Assembly: GCF_039724765.1 (NCBI RefSeq)
Contig: NZ_CP155729.1
Coordinates: 1,178,001 to 1,242,000, forward strand
Direction of reading: 5' to 3'
Length of the DNA: 64,000 bases
Source of the DNA: Sagittula stellata E-37
GTDB lineage: Bacteria > Pseudomonadota > Alphaproteobacteria > Rhodobacterales > Rhodobacteraceae
The notes under the pieces are model-generated. The model did no database searches. It was not told where the DNA came from and saw only the letters and a list, made by a program, of their open reading frames with translations. The stretch's first letter is position 1. The number at the start of each line of letters is the position of its first letter. Below are positions 18,381 through 27,016 of the stretch, one piece after another. Position numbers and translations under genes: made by a program.

Positions 18381-19439
18381 ATGAACCGGCGCAGCCTGTT
18401 CCGGTCTGCGGCGGCGCTTCTGGGCGTATCCGCGGCGGGCGGCACGGTGGCTGCGCGCGCCGGACGCAACCGCTACTACGATGGCCCCGTCAGCGATCAC
18501 TTTGACGGGGTCCGTTTCTTCAACCCCGAAGGTCAGGCGCCGAAGGGTTTCCGCGATCTGCTGCGCTGGCGCTTCGGGCCAAGACCCGAGGACTGGCCGG
18601 AAGAGGTCACGCTGTCGGGCACAGCCAAACCGGCCGAGCGTGTGCAGGATCTGACCGTGACAATGGTCGGCCACGCGACGCTGCTGATCCAGACGGCCGG
18701 AATCAACATCCTGACCGATCCGTTCTGGTCCGGGCGCGCGTCACCCATGACCTTTGCCGGTCCGAAGCGGGCGGTGGCGCCGGGTATTGCCTTTGGCGAC
18801 CTGCCGCCTGTCGACATCGTGCTGCTGACGCACAACCATTACGACCACCTCGATCTGGCGACCCTGCGCCGCCTGAAGGCCGTGCACGACCCGCTTGTCA
18901 TCACCCCGCTTGGCAACGACGCGCTTGTGTCGCCGACCGGACTGCGCTGCCAGGCGGTGGACTGGGGGCAATCGGTCGAGGCCGGGCCGCTGACGGTCCA
19001 TTGCACGCCCTGCCACCATTGGTCGGCGCGGGGCGTGGGGGACCGGTCCATGGCGCTGTGGGGCGGGTTCGTCGTCACCGGACCGGCCGGCACGATCCTG
19101 CACATCGGGGACACCGGTTTCGACGGTGGGCGGCCCTATCGCGGGCTCGACCGTTTCGGGCCGCTCCGGCTGGCGATCCTGCCCATCGGCGCCTACGAGC
19201 CGCGCTGGTTCATGCGAGATCAGCACCAGAACCCGGACGAGGCGGTGCAGGGTCTTCTGCTGTCGGGGGCGGCACACGCCATCGGCCACCACTGGGGCAC
19301 GATCCAGTTGACCGACGAGGCGCGCACCGCCCCTCTGACCGCTTTGCAGGAGGCTCTGGCGCGTCATGCGGTGGCGCCTGACCGCTTCCGGGCTCAGGCG
19401 CCGGGGGACACCTGGGACGTGCCCCCGATCACGACCTGA
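18381..19439 (+). CDS. Metallo-beta-lactamase-fold hydrolase (NAPE-PLD/UlaG-like), Tat-type signal
   Basis: A 352-residue protein with an N-terminal NRRSLFR twin-arginine motif followed by an Ala/Gly-rich hydrophobic stretch, suggesting export folded by Tat. The metal-binding motif THNHYDHLD (HxHxDH) is complete. Other ligands are CHHWSARG, HIGDTGFD and the C-terminal GHHWGT. The layout matches the NAPE-PLD-like branch of the fold, which hydrolyses phosphodiesters of N-acyl lipids; the substrate here is inferred only at that level. It lies downstream of lolA, hinting at envelope lipid metabolism. Confidence 0.82.
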   Translation: MNRRSLFRSAAALLGVSAAGGTVAARAGRNRYYDGPVSDHFDGVRFFNPEGQAPKGFRDLLRWRFGPRPEDWPEEVTLSGTAKPAERVQDLTVTMVGHATLLIQTAGINILTDPFWSGRASPMTFAGPKRAVAPGIAFGDLPPVDIVLLTHNHYDHLDLATLRRLKAVHDPLVITPLGNDALVSPTGLRCQAVDWGQSVEAGPLTVHCTPCHHWSARGVGDRSMALWGGFVVTGPAGTILHIGDTGFDGGRPYRGLDRFGPLRLAILPIGAYEPRWFMRDQHQNPDEAVQGLLLSGAAHAIGHHWGTIQLTDEARTAPLTALQEALARHAVAPDRFRAQAPGDTWDVPPITT

Positions 19440-19446
19440 CGGTCCT

Positions 19447-20040
19447 TTAGCGTGCGTGGCGGCAGCCGCGAAGCTGTCCCTGGTACATAACGGCGCGGTC
19501 CCCGACCGAGGAGGAGACGCGCATCAACCACGCCTTGCTGTTGTACGATCCGCGACGATAGCCGGTGCGGCCTTCGTGGTAGGCGAGGTATTGCCGCCGT
19601 GCGTCCCAGAGCGGGATGCCAAGCTGTTCCTCGGTCTGTTTCATGTACCAGCCCATGAAGTCCGTGGCATCGCGGATGTCGTCGCGCCGCGCATTCCTGC
19701 GTCCGCCGTCGGCAAGGTATTCGTCCCAGGTGCCGTCCAGCGCCTGCGAATAGCCGAATGCCGAACTTTGCCGCCCAACGGGAATCACGCCGAGCGTGAA
19801 GCGCAGCGGGGTGCGCGCGTCTGAGTCGAACTTGCTCTCCTGGTGGATGACAGCCATCTGGACGTGCACCGGCACGCCCCAACGGCGTTCGGTGGCCCGG
19901 AAGGCGCGGTAATAGGTCGGGCGCTGCTGGAGAATCGCGCAGGCATCGTCCAACTGGTTCGGGGACGTGCCGCTTCCGCCGCCGCCTCCACAGGACGCGG
20001 CAAGAAGTATGATCACCAGCGCGCGAAGGGTTCTGCTCAT
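19447..20040 (-). CDS. Small lipoprotein with lysozyme/SLT-like fold
   Basis: A 197-residue protein. Signal sequence and lipobox (LLAASC) are followed by a Gly/Ser-rich tether. The core has the SLT signature layout: the candidate catalytic Glu in HQESKFDSDA, the AFGYSQALDGTWDEY block, and YLAYHEGRTGY near the end. This suggests a peptidoglycan lytic transglycosylase or a structural relative anchored to a membrane. It converges tail-to-tail with the metallo-hydrolase gene, 7 bp apart. Confidence 0.78.
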   Translation of the reverse strand: MSRTLRALVIILLAASCGGGGGSGTSPNQLDDACAILQQRPTYYRAFRATERRWGVPVHVQMAVIHQESKFDSDARTPLRFTLGVIPVGRQSSAFGYSQALDGTWDEYLADGGRRNARRDDIRDATDFMGWYMKQTEEQLGIPLWDARRQYLAYHEGRTGYRRGSYNSKAWLMRVSSSVGDRAVMYQGQLRGCRHAR

Positions 20041-20276
20041 CTGCCTCTCGCGTCGTTTGTTATTTTAGTTTGCTCGATTTTAACCCATTGCGGCCCGCTT
20101 TGAAATCACATTTCCTTTTGAGTGAGTCGTGGAAGCTGCGTGATCAATCTGAAGGCGCTTCGCGCATTGGCGACTGTCGGACACGACTCCACAGAGTGTT
20201 TCCGGCAGAATCTTGGCAATTGTTGGACAAATCCAGACCCGGAGCGGTAGAACAGGGGCAAAGTAAGGTGGAGCAT

Positions 20277-20603
20277 ATGCTGAGACAGCGCGCGAAATAT
20301 CACCTGGGACAAGTCGTCCGGCACCGGAAACACCCGTTCCGCGGTGTGGTCTTCGATGTCGACCCGGAGTTCAACAACACCGAGGAATGGTACGAATCGA
20401 TCCCGGAAGAGAGCCGGCCTGCGAAAAAGCAGCCGTTCTATCATCTGCTGGCGGAAAACGATCAGAGCTTCTACGTGGCCTACGTGTCCGAACAGAACCT
20501 GATCGCCGACTACTCGGGCGAGCCGGTCGATCATCCCGACATCCCCGATCTGTTCGGGGCATTCACCGATGGCAGCTACGAGTTGCACTTTGCGCTGAAC
20601 TGA
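20277..20603 (+). CDS. hspQ: Heat-shock protein HspQ (YccV-type)
   Basis: A 108-residue cytosolic protein with the HspQ/hemimethylated-DNA-binding fold: KYHLGQVVRHRKHPFRGVVFDVDP, then KKQPFYHLL and YVAYVSEQNL. In E. coli HspQ modulates Lon protease specificity and DnaA turnover. The ATG at 20277 is preferred; a GTG three codons upstream is also in frame. The 236-bp upstream region is noticeably AT-rich and separates it from the divergent lipoprotein gene; heat-shock control is expected from the family, but I could not define a sigma-32 promoter with confidence. Confidence 0.88.
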   Translation: MLRQRAKYHLGQVVRHRKHPFRGVVFDVDPEFNNTEEWYESIPEESRPAKKQPFYHLLAENDQSFYVAYVSEQNLIADYSGEPVDHPDIPDLFGAFTDGSYELHFALN

Positions 20604-20623
20604 TCCGGCGCGCGGATGCAGCG

Positions 20624-20662
20624 AAAGGAAAAGGCGGCCCCGGGAGGCCGCCTTTTCCTTTG
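20624..20662. terminator. Bidirectional intrinsic terminator between hspQ and ltaE
   Basis: AAAGGAAAAGGCGGCC and GGCCGCCTTTTCCTTT form a long perfect stem with A and T tracts on both sides, placed between two convergent genes. Confidence 0.92.
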
Positions 20663-20663
20663 T

Positions 20664-21707
20664 TCAGATCTCTGACTTCACGAGGTCGAGGAAGCGCTGC
20701 ACAGCCTCTTCGGAAAGGTTCCAGTCGCAGACCAGCCGGGCGCGCACGGATGCGTCGGGCCCATCGCCCGGTTCCGGCATGTGGTAGTACACCGCGCCCT
20801 TGGCAAGCAGCGCCTCGTGGACGCGCAGGGGCAGGCGGAAGTAGATCATGTTGGCCGGTGTCTCGGTTTCGATCGTCACCCCCAGCGCGGTCAGCCCGTC
20901 CACGACACTGGCGCAGGTTGCATTGGCGGTCCTGGCGAGGTCCAGCCACAGTCCGTCGGCCACGTAGGCGTTCATCTGGGCGGCAAGGTAGCGGTGCTTC
21001 GACAGCAGGTGGCCCGAGCGCATCCGCCGGAAGGGCAGGCCGCGCGCCTTTTCGGGATCGAAGAAGATCACCGCCTCGACCGCCATGCAGCCGTTCTTCG
21101 TCCCGCCGAAGACCACGGCGTCGGCACCGATCTTCCAGCTCATCTCGGCCGGCGTGCAACCCAGTCTGGCCACGGCGTTTGCAAAGCGTGCGCCGTCGAG
21201 GTGTACCGCCAGCCCGCGCCCTTTCGCGAGGTCGAAAAGCGTCTTCAGCTCGTCCAGCGTGTAGGTGTTGCCACGCTCGGTGGTGTTGGTCACGGAGAGC
21301 GCGCCGCCGAACGGCTGGTGCACGTCGCCGGTGTCCCAGAAGGCCCAGGCCTTCTTCAGCGCCTCGGGGGTTATGCGGTCGCCCGGCACGGCGGCGACCA
21401 GCTTTGCCCCGCCGGTGTAGAACTCCGGCGCGTTGCATTCGTCGACATGGATGTGGGCAAGGCCGGAACAATAGACTGCCTGCCAGGGCTGGACCAGCGT
21501 GCCCAGCACCAGCGCGTTCGCCGCCGTGCCGCCGGGCATCAGGAAGACCTCGGCCTCCGGGGCTTCGAACAACTCGCGGAGGGCGGCCTTTGCGGCCTCG
21601 GTCTCCGGATCGTTGCCATAGCCGTGCTGGTAGCCGCTGTTCACGCGCGCCAGCGCCTCCATCACCTTTGGATGGACGGGGCCTGCGTTGTCGGATGCAA
21701 AGTTCAT
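20664..21707 (-). CDS. ltaE: Low-specificity L-threonine aldolase
   Basis: A 347-residue PLP enzyme of fold type I that cleaves L-threonine or allo-threonine to glycine and acetaldehyde. The PLP Lys204 lies in FGGTKNGC, the His-rich SGLAHIHVDE is at 81-90, and the Asp/Arg pair DGARFANA is at 171-178. It starts with the family's usual MNFASDNAGPVHPKV. It is the last gene of a likely ribF-ycgN-ltaE transcript (13-bp gap from ycgN) that ends at the shared terminator. Confidence 0.9.
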   Translation of the reverse strand: MNFASDNAGPVHPKVMEALARVNSGYQHGYGNDPETEAAKAALRELFEAPEAEVFLMPGGTAANALVLGTLVQPWQAVYCSGLAHIHVDECNAPEFYTGGAKLVAAVPGDRITPEALKKAWAFWDTGDVHQPFGGALSVTNTTERGNTYTLDELKTLFDLAKGRGLAVHLDGARFANAVARLGCTPAEMSWKIGADAVVFGGTKNGCMAVEAVIFFDPEKARGLPFRRMRSGHLLSKHRYLAAQMNAYVADGLWLDLARTANATCASVVDGLTALGVTIETETPANMIYFRLPLRVHEALLAKGAVYYHMPEPGDGPDASVRARLVCDWNLSEEAVQRFLDLVKSEI

Positions 21708-21720
21708 GTGCCCTCTCCGG

Positions 21721-22191
21721 TCATGTGGGCTCCTCGATGATGTGGTCTTCCCAGTCGTCCTCGCCTATCTCGAACTCCGGCACCGTGGCGCCCTGCATGC
21801 TGACGCCGGCCTTGTGCACGCTGTCGGGCGAACCGGTCAGCAGGGGGTGCCAGTCGGGCAGGGGATTGCCGTTGTTCAGCAGCTTGTAGGCGCAGGTCTC
21901 GGGCATCCAGTAGAGATTGTGGCGCAGGTTCGCGGGCGACAGGACGATGCACTCCGGCACGAACTGGTGGCGGATCGGGTACTGCGAACAGCGGCAGGTC
22001 GAATCGTCGAACAGGCGGCAGGCGACCCGGGTCAGGGCGACCTCGCCGGTGTCCTCGTCCTCCAGCTTGTTCATGCAGCACTTGCCGCAGCCGTCGCAGA
22101 GCGCCTCCCACTCGTCCTTCGACATGTCCCCGAGGCGCTTCTTTTCCCAGAAACGTGGTGCGAGGCCGGGACGGGCGATGGGCTGTGTCAC
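21721..22191 (-). CDS. YcgN-family cysteine-cluster protein (UPF0260)
   Basis: A 156-residue protein with the paired Cys motif CDGCGKCC and a second cluster CRCSQYP, plus the family block FWEKKRLGDMSKDEWEALC near the start. The Cys arrangement suggests metal or iron-sulfur binding; the biological role is unknown. Its ATG overlaps the ribF stop by 4 bp. Confidence 0.88.
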   Translation of the reverse strand: MTQPIARPGLAPRFWEKKRLGDMSKDEWEALCDGCGKCCMNKLEDEDTGEVALTRVACRLFDDSTCRCSQYPIRHQFVPECIVLSPANLRHNLYWMPETCAYKLLNNGNPLPDWHPLLTGSPDSVHKAGVSMQGATVPEFEIGEDDWEDHIIEEPT

Positions 22192-23120
22192 AATGCCTCC
22201 AGTATGGTGCGCGCCTTTACGCAGTCGGCGTCCATCTGGGTGATGAGCGCGTCGAGCCCGTCGAACTTCAGTTCGGGACGGAGGTAATCGACAAGTCCCA
22301 CCGACAGGGTGGCGCCGTAGAGATCGCCGGTGAAGTCGAAAAGGAAGGTTTCGATGTTGGGCACCTCGCCGTCGAACATCGGGCGCACGCCCACGGAGGC
22401 CGCGCCGTGATAGCTGCCCCGGTGCGGACCGTCGCGCACGTCGACAAGCACCGCATAGACGCCGAATTTCGGCGGATGCAGCCCGTCGATCGACATGTTG
22501 GCGGTGGGATAGCCCAGTTCGCGGCCGCGCTGTTCGCCGCCGATCACCTCGCCTTCGATCCGGTGCCAGTGACCCAGGAGCTTGGCCGCGTCGCGCGGTC
22601 GTCCCTCGGACAGCGCGTCGCGGATGGCGGTGGACGAGACCACAAGCCCGTCGGTTTCCATCAGATCGGCCACCGTCACGCCGAACCCCATCTCCTCTCC
22701 GAAGGCGATGAGATCGGAGACTGTGCCCGTGCGCCCCTTGCCGAAGCAGAAGTCGGCACCGACCACCACGTTGACGAGCCCGAGGCCCTCGCAGAGCACC
22801 CGCCGGGCAAAGGCCTGCGGGCTGAGTGAGGCCATCGCGGTGTTGAAGTTCAACTGGTAAAGCATGTCGACCCCCAGTTTCTCCAGCCGGGCGGCGCGCG
22901 CCTCGGCGCTCATCAGGCGGAAGCTGGGCGCGTCGGGGGCGAAATATTCCCTCGGGTGCGGCTCGAATGTGAGCACGCCGAGCGGGGCGTTAGGCGCAGC
23001 CTGCCGGGCGAGGCCGATCACCGCCTGGTGGCCGAGGTGGACGCCGTCGAAGTTGCCGATGGCGACGCTTGCGCCCCGATCCCCGGGCCTGGTGTACTGG
23101 TAGTCTCTGACGATCCGCAT
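22188..23120 (-). CDS. ribF: Bifunctional riboflavin kinase / FAD synthetase
   Basis: A 310-residue enzyme that makes FMN from riboflavin and ATP and then adenylates it to FAD. The N-terminal nucleotidyltransferase half shows IGNFDGVHLGHQ (residues 22-33), FEPHPREYF and SSTAIRDAL. The C-terminal kinase half shows GRELGYPTANM and GVYAVLV. Length is normal. No FMN riboswitch is seen upstream; the 151-bp gap is filled by a dispersed repeat. Confidence 0.95.
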   Translation of the reverse strand: MRIVRDYQYTRPGDRGASVAIGNFDGVHLGHQAVIGLARQAAPNAPLGVLTFEPHPREYFAPDAPSFRLMSAEARAARLEKLGVDMLYQLNFNTAMASLSPQAFARRVLCEGLGLVNVVVGADFCFGKGRTGTVSDLIAFGEEMGFGVTVADLMETDGLVVSSTAIRDALSEGRPRDAAKLLGHWHRIEGEVIGGEQRGRELGYPTANMSIDGLHPPKFGVYAVLVDVRDGPHRGSYHGAASVGVRPMFDGEVPNIETFLFDFTGDLYGATLSVGLVDYLRPELKFDGLDALITQMDADCVKARTILEAL

Positions 23121-23168
23121 GCCTGCGGCTTAGAGCATTTCCGGGCGAAGGTGAAACCGGTTTTGGCA

Positions 23169-23250
23169 TCGCGCCCTTCGGGCGCGATCCGCCGGGGGAG
23201 GCTCTGCCTCCCCCGGACCCCCTCCGAGGTATTTTTGCCAAGATGAAGGA
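23169..23250. repeat. Dispersed intergenic repeat, single copy C
   Basis: GCGCCCTTCGGGCGC, then GGGGGAGGCTCTGCCTCCCC, then GAGGTATTTTTGCCAAGATG with AAG, matching the left arm order of copy A. It fills the gap between ribF and the MocR gene on the opposite flank; no second arm is present. Confidence 0.75.
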
Positions 23251-23271
23251 GCGAGGTGTAGGGTCCGGGGG

Positions 23272-24747
23272 TCAGGCCGAGGGGGAATGCCCTGCGATGG
23301 CCGTGGCGATCCGGGCGATGCCTTCGTCGATGCGGTCCGAGGGAATCGAGCTGTAGCCGAGGCGGTAGAAGCGGTGCGGCACGTCCCGGCCGGAGAAGAA
23401 CGGGGCGCCGGGTTCGATGAGCACGCTTTCGCGGCGGAGGGCCAGTCCAAGCGCACGGGTGTCGGTGTCTTCGGGCGCGCGCATCCACAGGCTGGAGCCG
23501 CCGTGTGCGCCCTTTCCCGCCACCTCGAGACCGTGGGAGGCGATGGCCCGTTCCATCACGTCGCGCCGTGCGGCCAAGGCGCGACCGATGCGGCGGACGA
23601 GGGCGTCGTAGTGCCCGAGGCTCAGGAACTGCGCGGCGGTGCGCTGGACGTGGCCCGGCGGGTGGCGCAGGACCGAGGCCCGCAGGGCGCGGGCCTCGCG
23701 GATGAAAGGGGCGGCGCCGACAAGGTAGCCGAGTCGCAGGCCGGGAAAGAGCGACTTGGAGAAGCTGCCGACGTAGATCACGCGGCCATCCTCGTCGAGG
23801 CTTTTCAGGGCGGGAGACGGGGCGTCGAGATAAGCCATTTCGAACTCGTAGTCGTCCTCCACAATGACGGCGTCGAGATCGGCGGCACGGGTCAGCAGCG
23901 CTTCACGGCGGGCGCGGGGCAGGGTTGCGGAGGTGGGACACTGGTGGCTGGGCGTGGTGAAGATCACCCGTGTGCCTTCCGGCACGAGGTCCGGCGGCAG
24001 GCCCTCGTCATCGACCGGGACCGCGTGCACCTCGCTGTCGGACTGGGCGAGGAGTTGCCGCAGCGCGGGATAGCCCGGTGTTTCCACCGCCACGCGCCGC
24101 CGCACGGCCAGCAGTTGCGTCGCCAGCCAGAGCGCGTTCTGCGCGCCGAGCGTGATCAGGATCTCGTCGGGACGGGCGTGGATGCCGCGGCGGGGCAGGG
24201 TCTGCTGGGCGATGAACCGGACCAGTTCCGGGTCGTCGGCGTCGAACTGATCCTGCGTGAGCGCATCGAAGTTCTTGGCCCCCAGCGCCTGCATCGCGCA
24301 GAGCCGCCAGTTGGCGTGATCGAAAAGCGCCGGATCCGTCTGGCCGTAGATGAACGGGTAGCGGTAGCTGGCCCAGTCCGGCGGGCGCTCCATGTCGAAA
24401 GCGGGGCCGCCGGCGTAGCGGCGCGGCAGGGCCGCGTCCCAGTTCACCCTGTCGCTGCGTGCGGCGACAGGGCGGAAGTCCGGCGGTTCGGGCGCGTTGT
24501 CGCTGACGTAATAGCCCGACCGCCCGCGTGCCGTCAGATAGTCGTTGGCGAGGAGTTCCGTGTAGGCCAGCGTCACGGTAATCCGGCTGATGCCGAGATG
24601 CCGTGCGAGGGCGCGGGTGGAGGGCAGTTTCTCGCCGCGCCTGAAGCGGCCGGAGAGAATGCCCTCTGCCACCAGCTGCTGGATGCGTGCCTGCAGGGTG
24701 CCCTGCACCCTTGGGGCGAGGTGGAAAGTCTCGACCGGGATTGCCAT
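23272..24747 (-). CDS. MocR/PdxR-type transcriptional regulator (GntR winged helix fused to aminotransferase fold)
   Basis: A 491-residue protein. Residues 12-82 are a GntR winged helix (GEKLPSTRALARHLGISRITV). Residues from about 110 form an aminotransferase-like domain with a PLP Lys331 in GSFSKSLFPGLRLGYL, Asp298 in VEDDYEFE, and the TPSHQCPTSATL block typical of MocR proteins. Such regulators sense PLP or PLP-amine adducts. Two direct repeats resembling TauR sites lie 15-47 bp upstream of its start, suggesting autoregulation. The likely target is unclear, but it sits directly next to the PLP-homeostasis gene yggS. Confidence 0.9.
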   Translation of the reverse strand: MAIPVETFHLAPRVQGTLQARIQQLVAEGILSGRFRRGEKLPSTRALARHLGISRITVTLAYTELLANDYLTARGRSGYYVSDNAPEPPDFRPVAARSDRVNWDAALPRRYAGGPAFDMERPPDWASYRYPFIYGQTDPALFDHANWRLCAMQALGAKNFDALTQDQFDADDPELVRFIAQQTLPRRGIHARPDEILITLGAQNALWLATQLLAVRRRVAVETPGYPALRQLLAQSDSEVHAVPVDDEGLPPDLVPEGTRVIFTTPSHQCPTSATLPRARREALLTRAADLDAVIVEDDYEFEMAYLDAPSPALKSLDEDGRVIYVGSFSKSLFPGLRLGYLVGAAPFIREARALRASVLRHPPGHVQRTAAQFLSLGHYDALVRRIGRALAARRDVMERAIASHGLEVAGKGAHGGSSLWMRAPEDTDTRALGLALRRESVLIEPGAPFFSGRDVPHRFYRLGYSSIPSDRIDEGIARIATAIAGHSPSA

Positions 24748-24761
24748 GTGGCGACGCTAGA

Positions 24762-24794
24762 CTGGACCTATCCGGTGCGCAATCTGGTCCGATA
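24762..24794. promoter_or_regulatory. Candidate MocR operator: direct repeats CTGGACCTATC / CTGGTCCGATA
   Basis: Two 11-bp direct repeats with 22-bp centre spacing (two helical turns) at 24762-24772 and 24784-24794 lie just upstream of the MocR gene. They resemble the CTGGACYTAA direct repeats described for TauR of Rhodobacter capsulatus. Binding is inferred. Confidence 0.6.
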
Positions 24795-24803
24795 CGCGGC
24801 GGC

Positions 24804-25457
24804 TCAGGTGGTGACACGCTCTCCGAAGATGGCGGAGCCGACACGCACATGCGTCGCGCCGAGGGCGATCGCTTCTTCGAAGTCGGCGCTCATCCCCATC
24901 GATAGGCCGGTCAGCCCGTTTCGCGCGGCGATCTTCGCCAGAAGTGCGAAGTGCAGCGAAGGCGTTTCCTCCACCGGGGGGATGCACATCAGGCCCGCGA
25001 CCGGCAGATCCAGCCCGCGGCATTCCGCGATGAAGGCGTCGGCCTCCTTCGGCAGGACGCCGGCCTTCTGGTCTTCCTCGCCGGTGTTCACCTGGATGAA
25101 GAGGTCGGGGCACTGGCCCATCTCCTGCGCCAGGCGGGCGATGGCGTTGGCGAGTTTCGGGCGGTCGACGGAATGGATCGCGTCGAACAGGTCCATCGCC
25201 TGCCGCGCCTTGTTCGACTGGAGCGGGCCGATCAGGTGCACGTCGACGCCCTCAAAGCGTTCGCGGAAGTCGGGCCATTTGCCCGCAGCCTCCTGCACGC
25301 GGTTCTCGCCGAAGAGGCGATGGCCTTCTTCCAGCACGGCTTCTACCCGTTCCAGCGGCTGCACCTTGCTGACCGCGATCAGCTTGACCTCGGCGGGGTC
25401 GCGGTTTGCGGCCTTGCAGGCGGTCTCCACGCGGGTGCGGATGTCGTTCAGTCCCAT
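24804..25457 (-). CDS. YggS/PLPHP family PLP-homeostasis protein
   Basis: A 217-residue single-domain PLP-binding protein of the alanine-racemase barrel fold. The PLP Lys31 is in LIAVSKVQP; GENRVQEA, HLIGPLQSNKAR, VNTGEEDQK and SMGMSADFEEAI with GSAIFG near the end are the family blocks. It buffers free PLP and affects vitamin B6 and amino-acid pools. It overlaps the upstream sulfotransferase gene by 10 bp and lies 56 bp upstream of the MocR gene. Confidence 0.92.
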   Translation of the reverse strand: MGLNDIRTRVETACKAANRDPAEVKLIAVSKVQPLERVEAVLEEGHRLFGENRVQEAAGKWPDFRERFEGVDVHLIGPLQSNKARQAMDLFDAIHSVDRPKLANAIARLAQEMGQCPDLFIQVNTGEEDQKAGVLPKEADAFIAECRGLDLPVAGLMCIPPVEETPSLHFALLAKIAARNGLTGLSMGMSADFEEAIALGATHVRVGSAIFGERVTT

Positions 25458-26908
25458 GGTTCGTCTCCCCAGGCGTCCAGAAATGGCGCCAGTTCGCTTT
25501 CGTATTTCCGCCACGCCTCGCGTCGTCCGGCGTGAATCGGTTGCCGCACCTGTGCGAGGCTCAGCGTTTTCACCTTGCCCGCCTGCTTGTGGAACGTGAG
25601 GCAGGCGTCTTCCCAGTCCAGCCCCGCCGCGGCGATCAGTCCGCGCGATTGTCCTTCCGCGTCGGCGACAAGGTCTTCGTAGCGGATGTCGTGGATCGGT
25701 ACGGGCAGGCGGTCGCGCCAGTGGTCGACCTGCGCGCGAAACGCCTTGATCTCGGCGGCAATGGCGCCGAGGTCGTTGGCGTAGCGGTGTGTGCCAAGGC
25801 GGAAGTGGTTCTTGTAGATCGACAGCGCGATGTCGCGCGGATCGCGATGCACGACGATGATGCGTGCGTCCGGCAGGCCCTTTGCGATCAGGCCGAAGAT
25901 CAGCTGGCAACGGATCGACTTGTCGGTCACCACGCCGCTGACCGCGCCGGTGTCGCGCCGCACCCCGCGCCGATAGGCCGAGGCCCAGCGGTCGAGGTCG
26001 ACCGCGTTCATTTCCGACAGCGCAGGCATCTTTTCCGCAGGTCCGAAAAGGCGCACGGCTTCGCGCAGGGCATGCCCCGTTTCGCCCCCCGCCACCGCCT
26101 GCGAATGCGCGCCGATGATCTGTTCCACGAGGGTTGTGCCCGACCGGGGCATGCCGGTGACAAAGACCGGGCGCAGGGGTAGGGGCTTTGTGCTGGCGGG
26201 CGGTGTCAGGTCGTCCTGCGCGCGGGCATAGGCCGCCCACTCCGTATCGCGCGCCGCGGCATCGAAGGGCGCCAGCCGGGCCTGCGCGGCGTTCGCGGCA
26301 TCGAGGTAGCCGAAGACGCGGTCCGTTTGGCCCGTGTCCTCAGCCGCCTTCGCCAGCGCAAAGCCAAGCTGCATCCGACCCTGATCGTTCAGGCGCGGGT
26401 CGGTCCATAGCTTCTTCATCGCGCGGACAAGCGGATCGCCGGCCTTCGGTTTGATCCCGGCGAGAAGCATCCGGTAAAGTTCGGTTTCGTGCGGGGATTG
26501 CTTCAGGAGGCGGCGCAGGATCGTCTCTGCCCCGTCGAAATCGCCGATCTGCTGAAGATACTGCGCCTTGTCCGCCCGCGGCTTGATCGCCTTCGGATCC
26601 GCCCTGATCGCCTCGTCGTAAAGGGTGCGCACGCGGTCTTCGTGGCCCAGCCGGGTATGCGCGCGGATCGCCGCCTCGCGCACGGACGCTTCGCCGGGGC
26701 GGGCTTTCAGTACGTCATCCAGAGCTTTGGCGGAGGCATCGGTGTCGCCGATCAGATCCAGCGCGCGCGCCATCTGGAAACGGATTTCCGGCGCGCCGCC
26801 GGAGGGCATCAGCAGGGGGGTCAGCAGCGCCAGCGCCTCTTCGGGCCGGTCGGTCCGGATCATCGCCTGGGCCTGCGCGAACTGCGCCTTCATCTGCTGC
26901 GGGGTCAT
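25448..26908 (-). CDS. TPR-repeat sulfotransferase
   Basis: A 486-residue protein. Residues 1-220 are helical TPR-like repeats (EALALLTPLL, RPGEASVREAAIRAHTRLG). The second half is a PAPS-dependent sulfotransferase: the 5'-phosphosulfate loop FVTGMPRSGTTLVEQI near residue 250 and the 3'-phosphate site VVHRDPRDIALS. No signal peptide is present. The acceptor is unknown; bacterial relatives sulfate glycans, lipids or small molecules. It starts the yggS-containing unit. Confidence 0.85.
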   Translation of the reverse strand: MTPQQMKAQFAQAQAMIRTDRPEEALALLTPLLMPSGGAPEIRFQMARALDLIGDTDASAKALDDVLKARPGEASVREAAIRAHTRLGHEDRVRTLYDEAIRADPKAIKPRADKAQYLQQIGDFDGAETILRRLLKQSPHETELYRMLLAGIKPKAGDPLVRAMKKLWTDPRLNDQGRMQLGFALAKAAEDTGQTDRVFGYLDAANAAQARLAPFDAAARDTEWAAYARAQDDLTPPASTKPLPLRPVFVTGMPRSGTTLVEQIIGAHSQAVAGGETGHALREAVRLFGPAEKMPALSEMNAVDLDRWASAYRRGVRRDTGAVSGVVTDKSIRCQLIFGLIAKGLPDARIIVVHRDPRDIALSIYKNHFRLGTHRYANDLGAIAAEIKAFRAQVDHWRDRLPVPIHDIRYEDLVADAEGQSRGLIAAAGLDWEDACLTFHKQAGKVKTLSLAQVRQPIHAGRREAWRKYESELAPFLDAWGDEPWD

Positions 26909-26960
26909 GCGGGGCCTGCCGTTGTCGTGGACAGGGCCGGTTCAATCAAAATCCAGCGCA

Positions 26961-26995
26961 AAAGAAAAGAGCGGACGCAAGCGCCCGCTCTTCCC
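26961..26995 (-). terminator. Intrinsic terminator of the porin gene
   Basis: Read on the reverse strand, GAGCGGGCG and CGTCCGCTC pair with one mismatch and are followed by TTTTCTTTT. It begins about 20 bp beyond the porin stop codon. Confidence 0.85.
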
Positions 26996-27016
26996 TAAGC
27001 CAAATGGCTGGTGTCC

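Noticed and set aside
23121..23271. FMN riboswitch before ribF
   Set aside because: The gap is made up of a dispersed repeat; no conserved RFN-type core words are seen.
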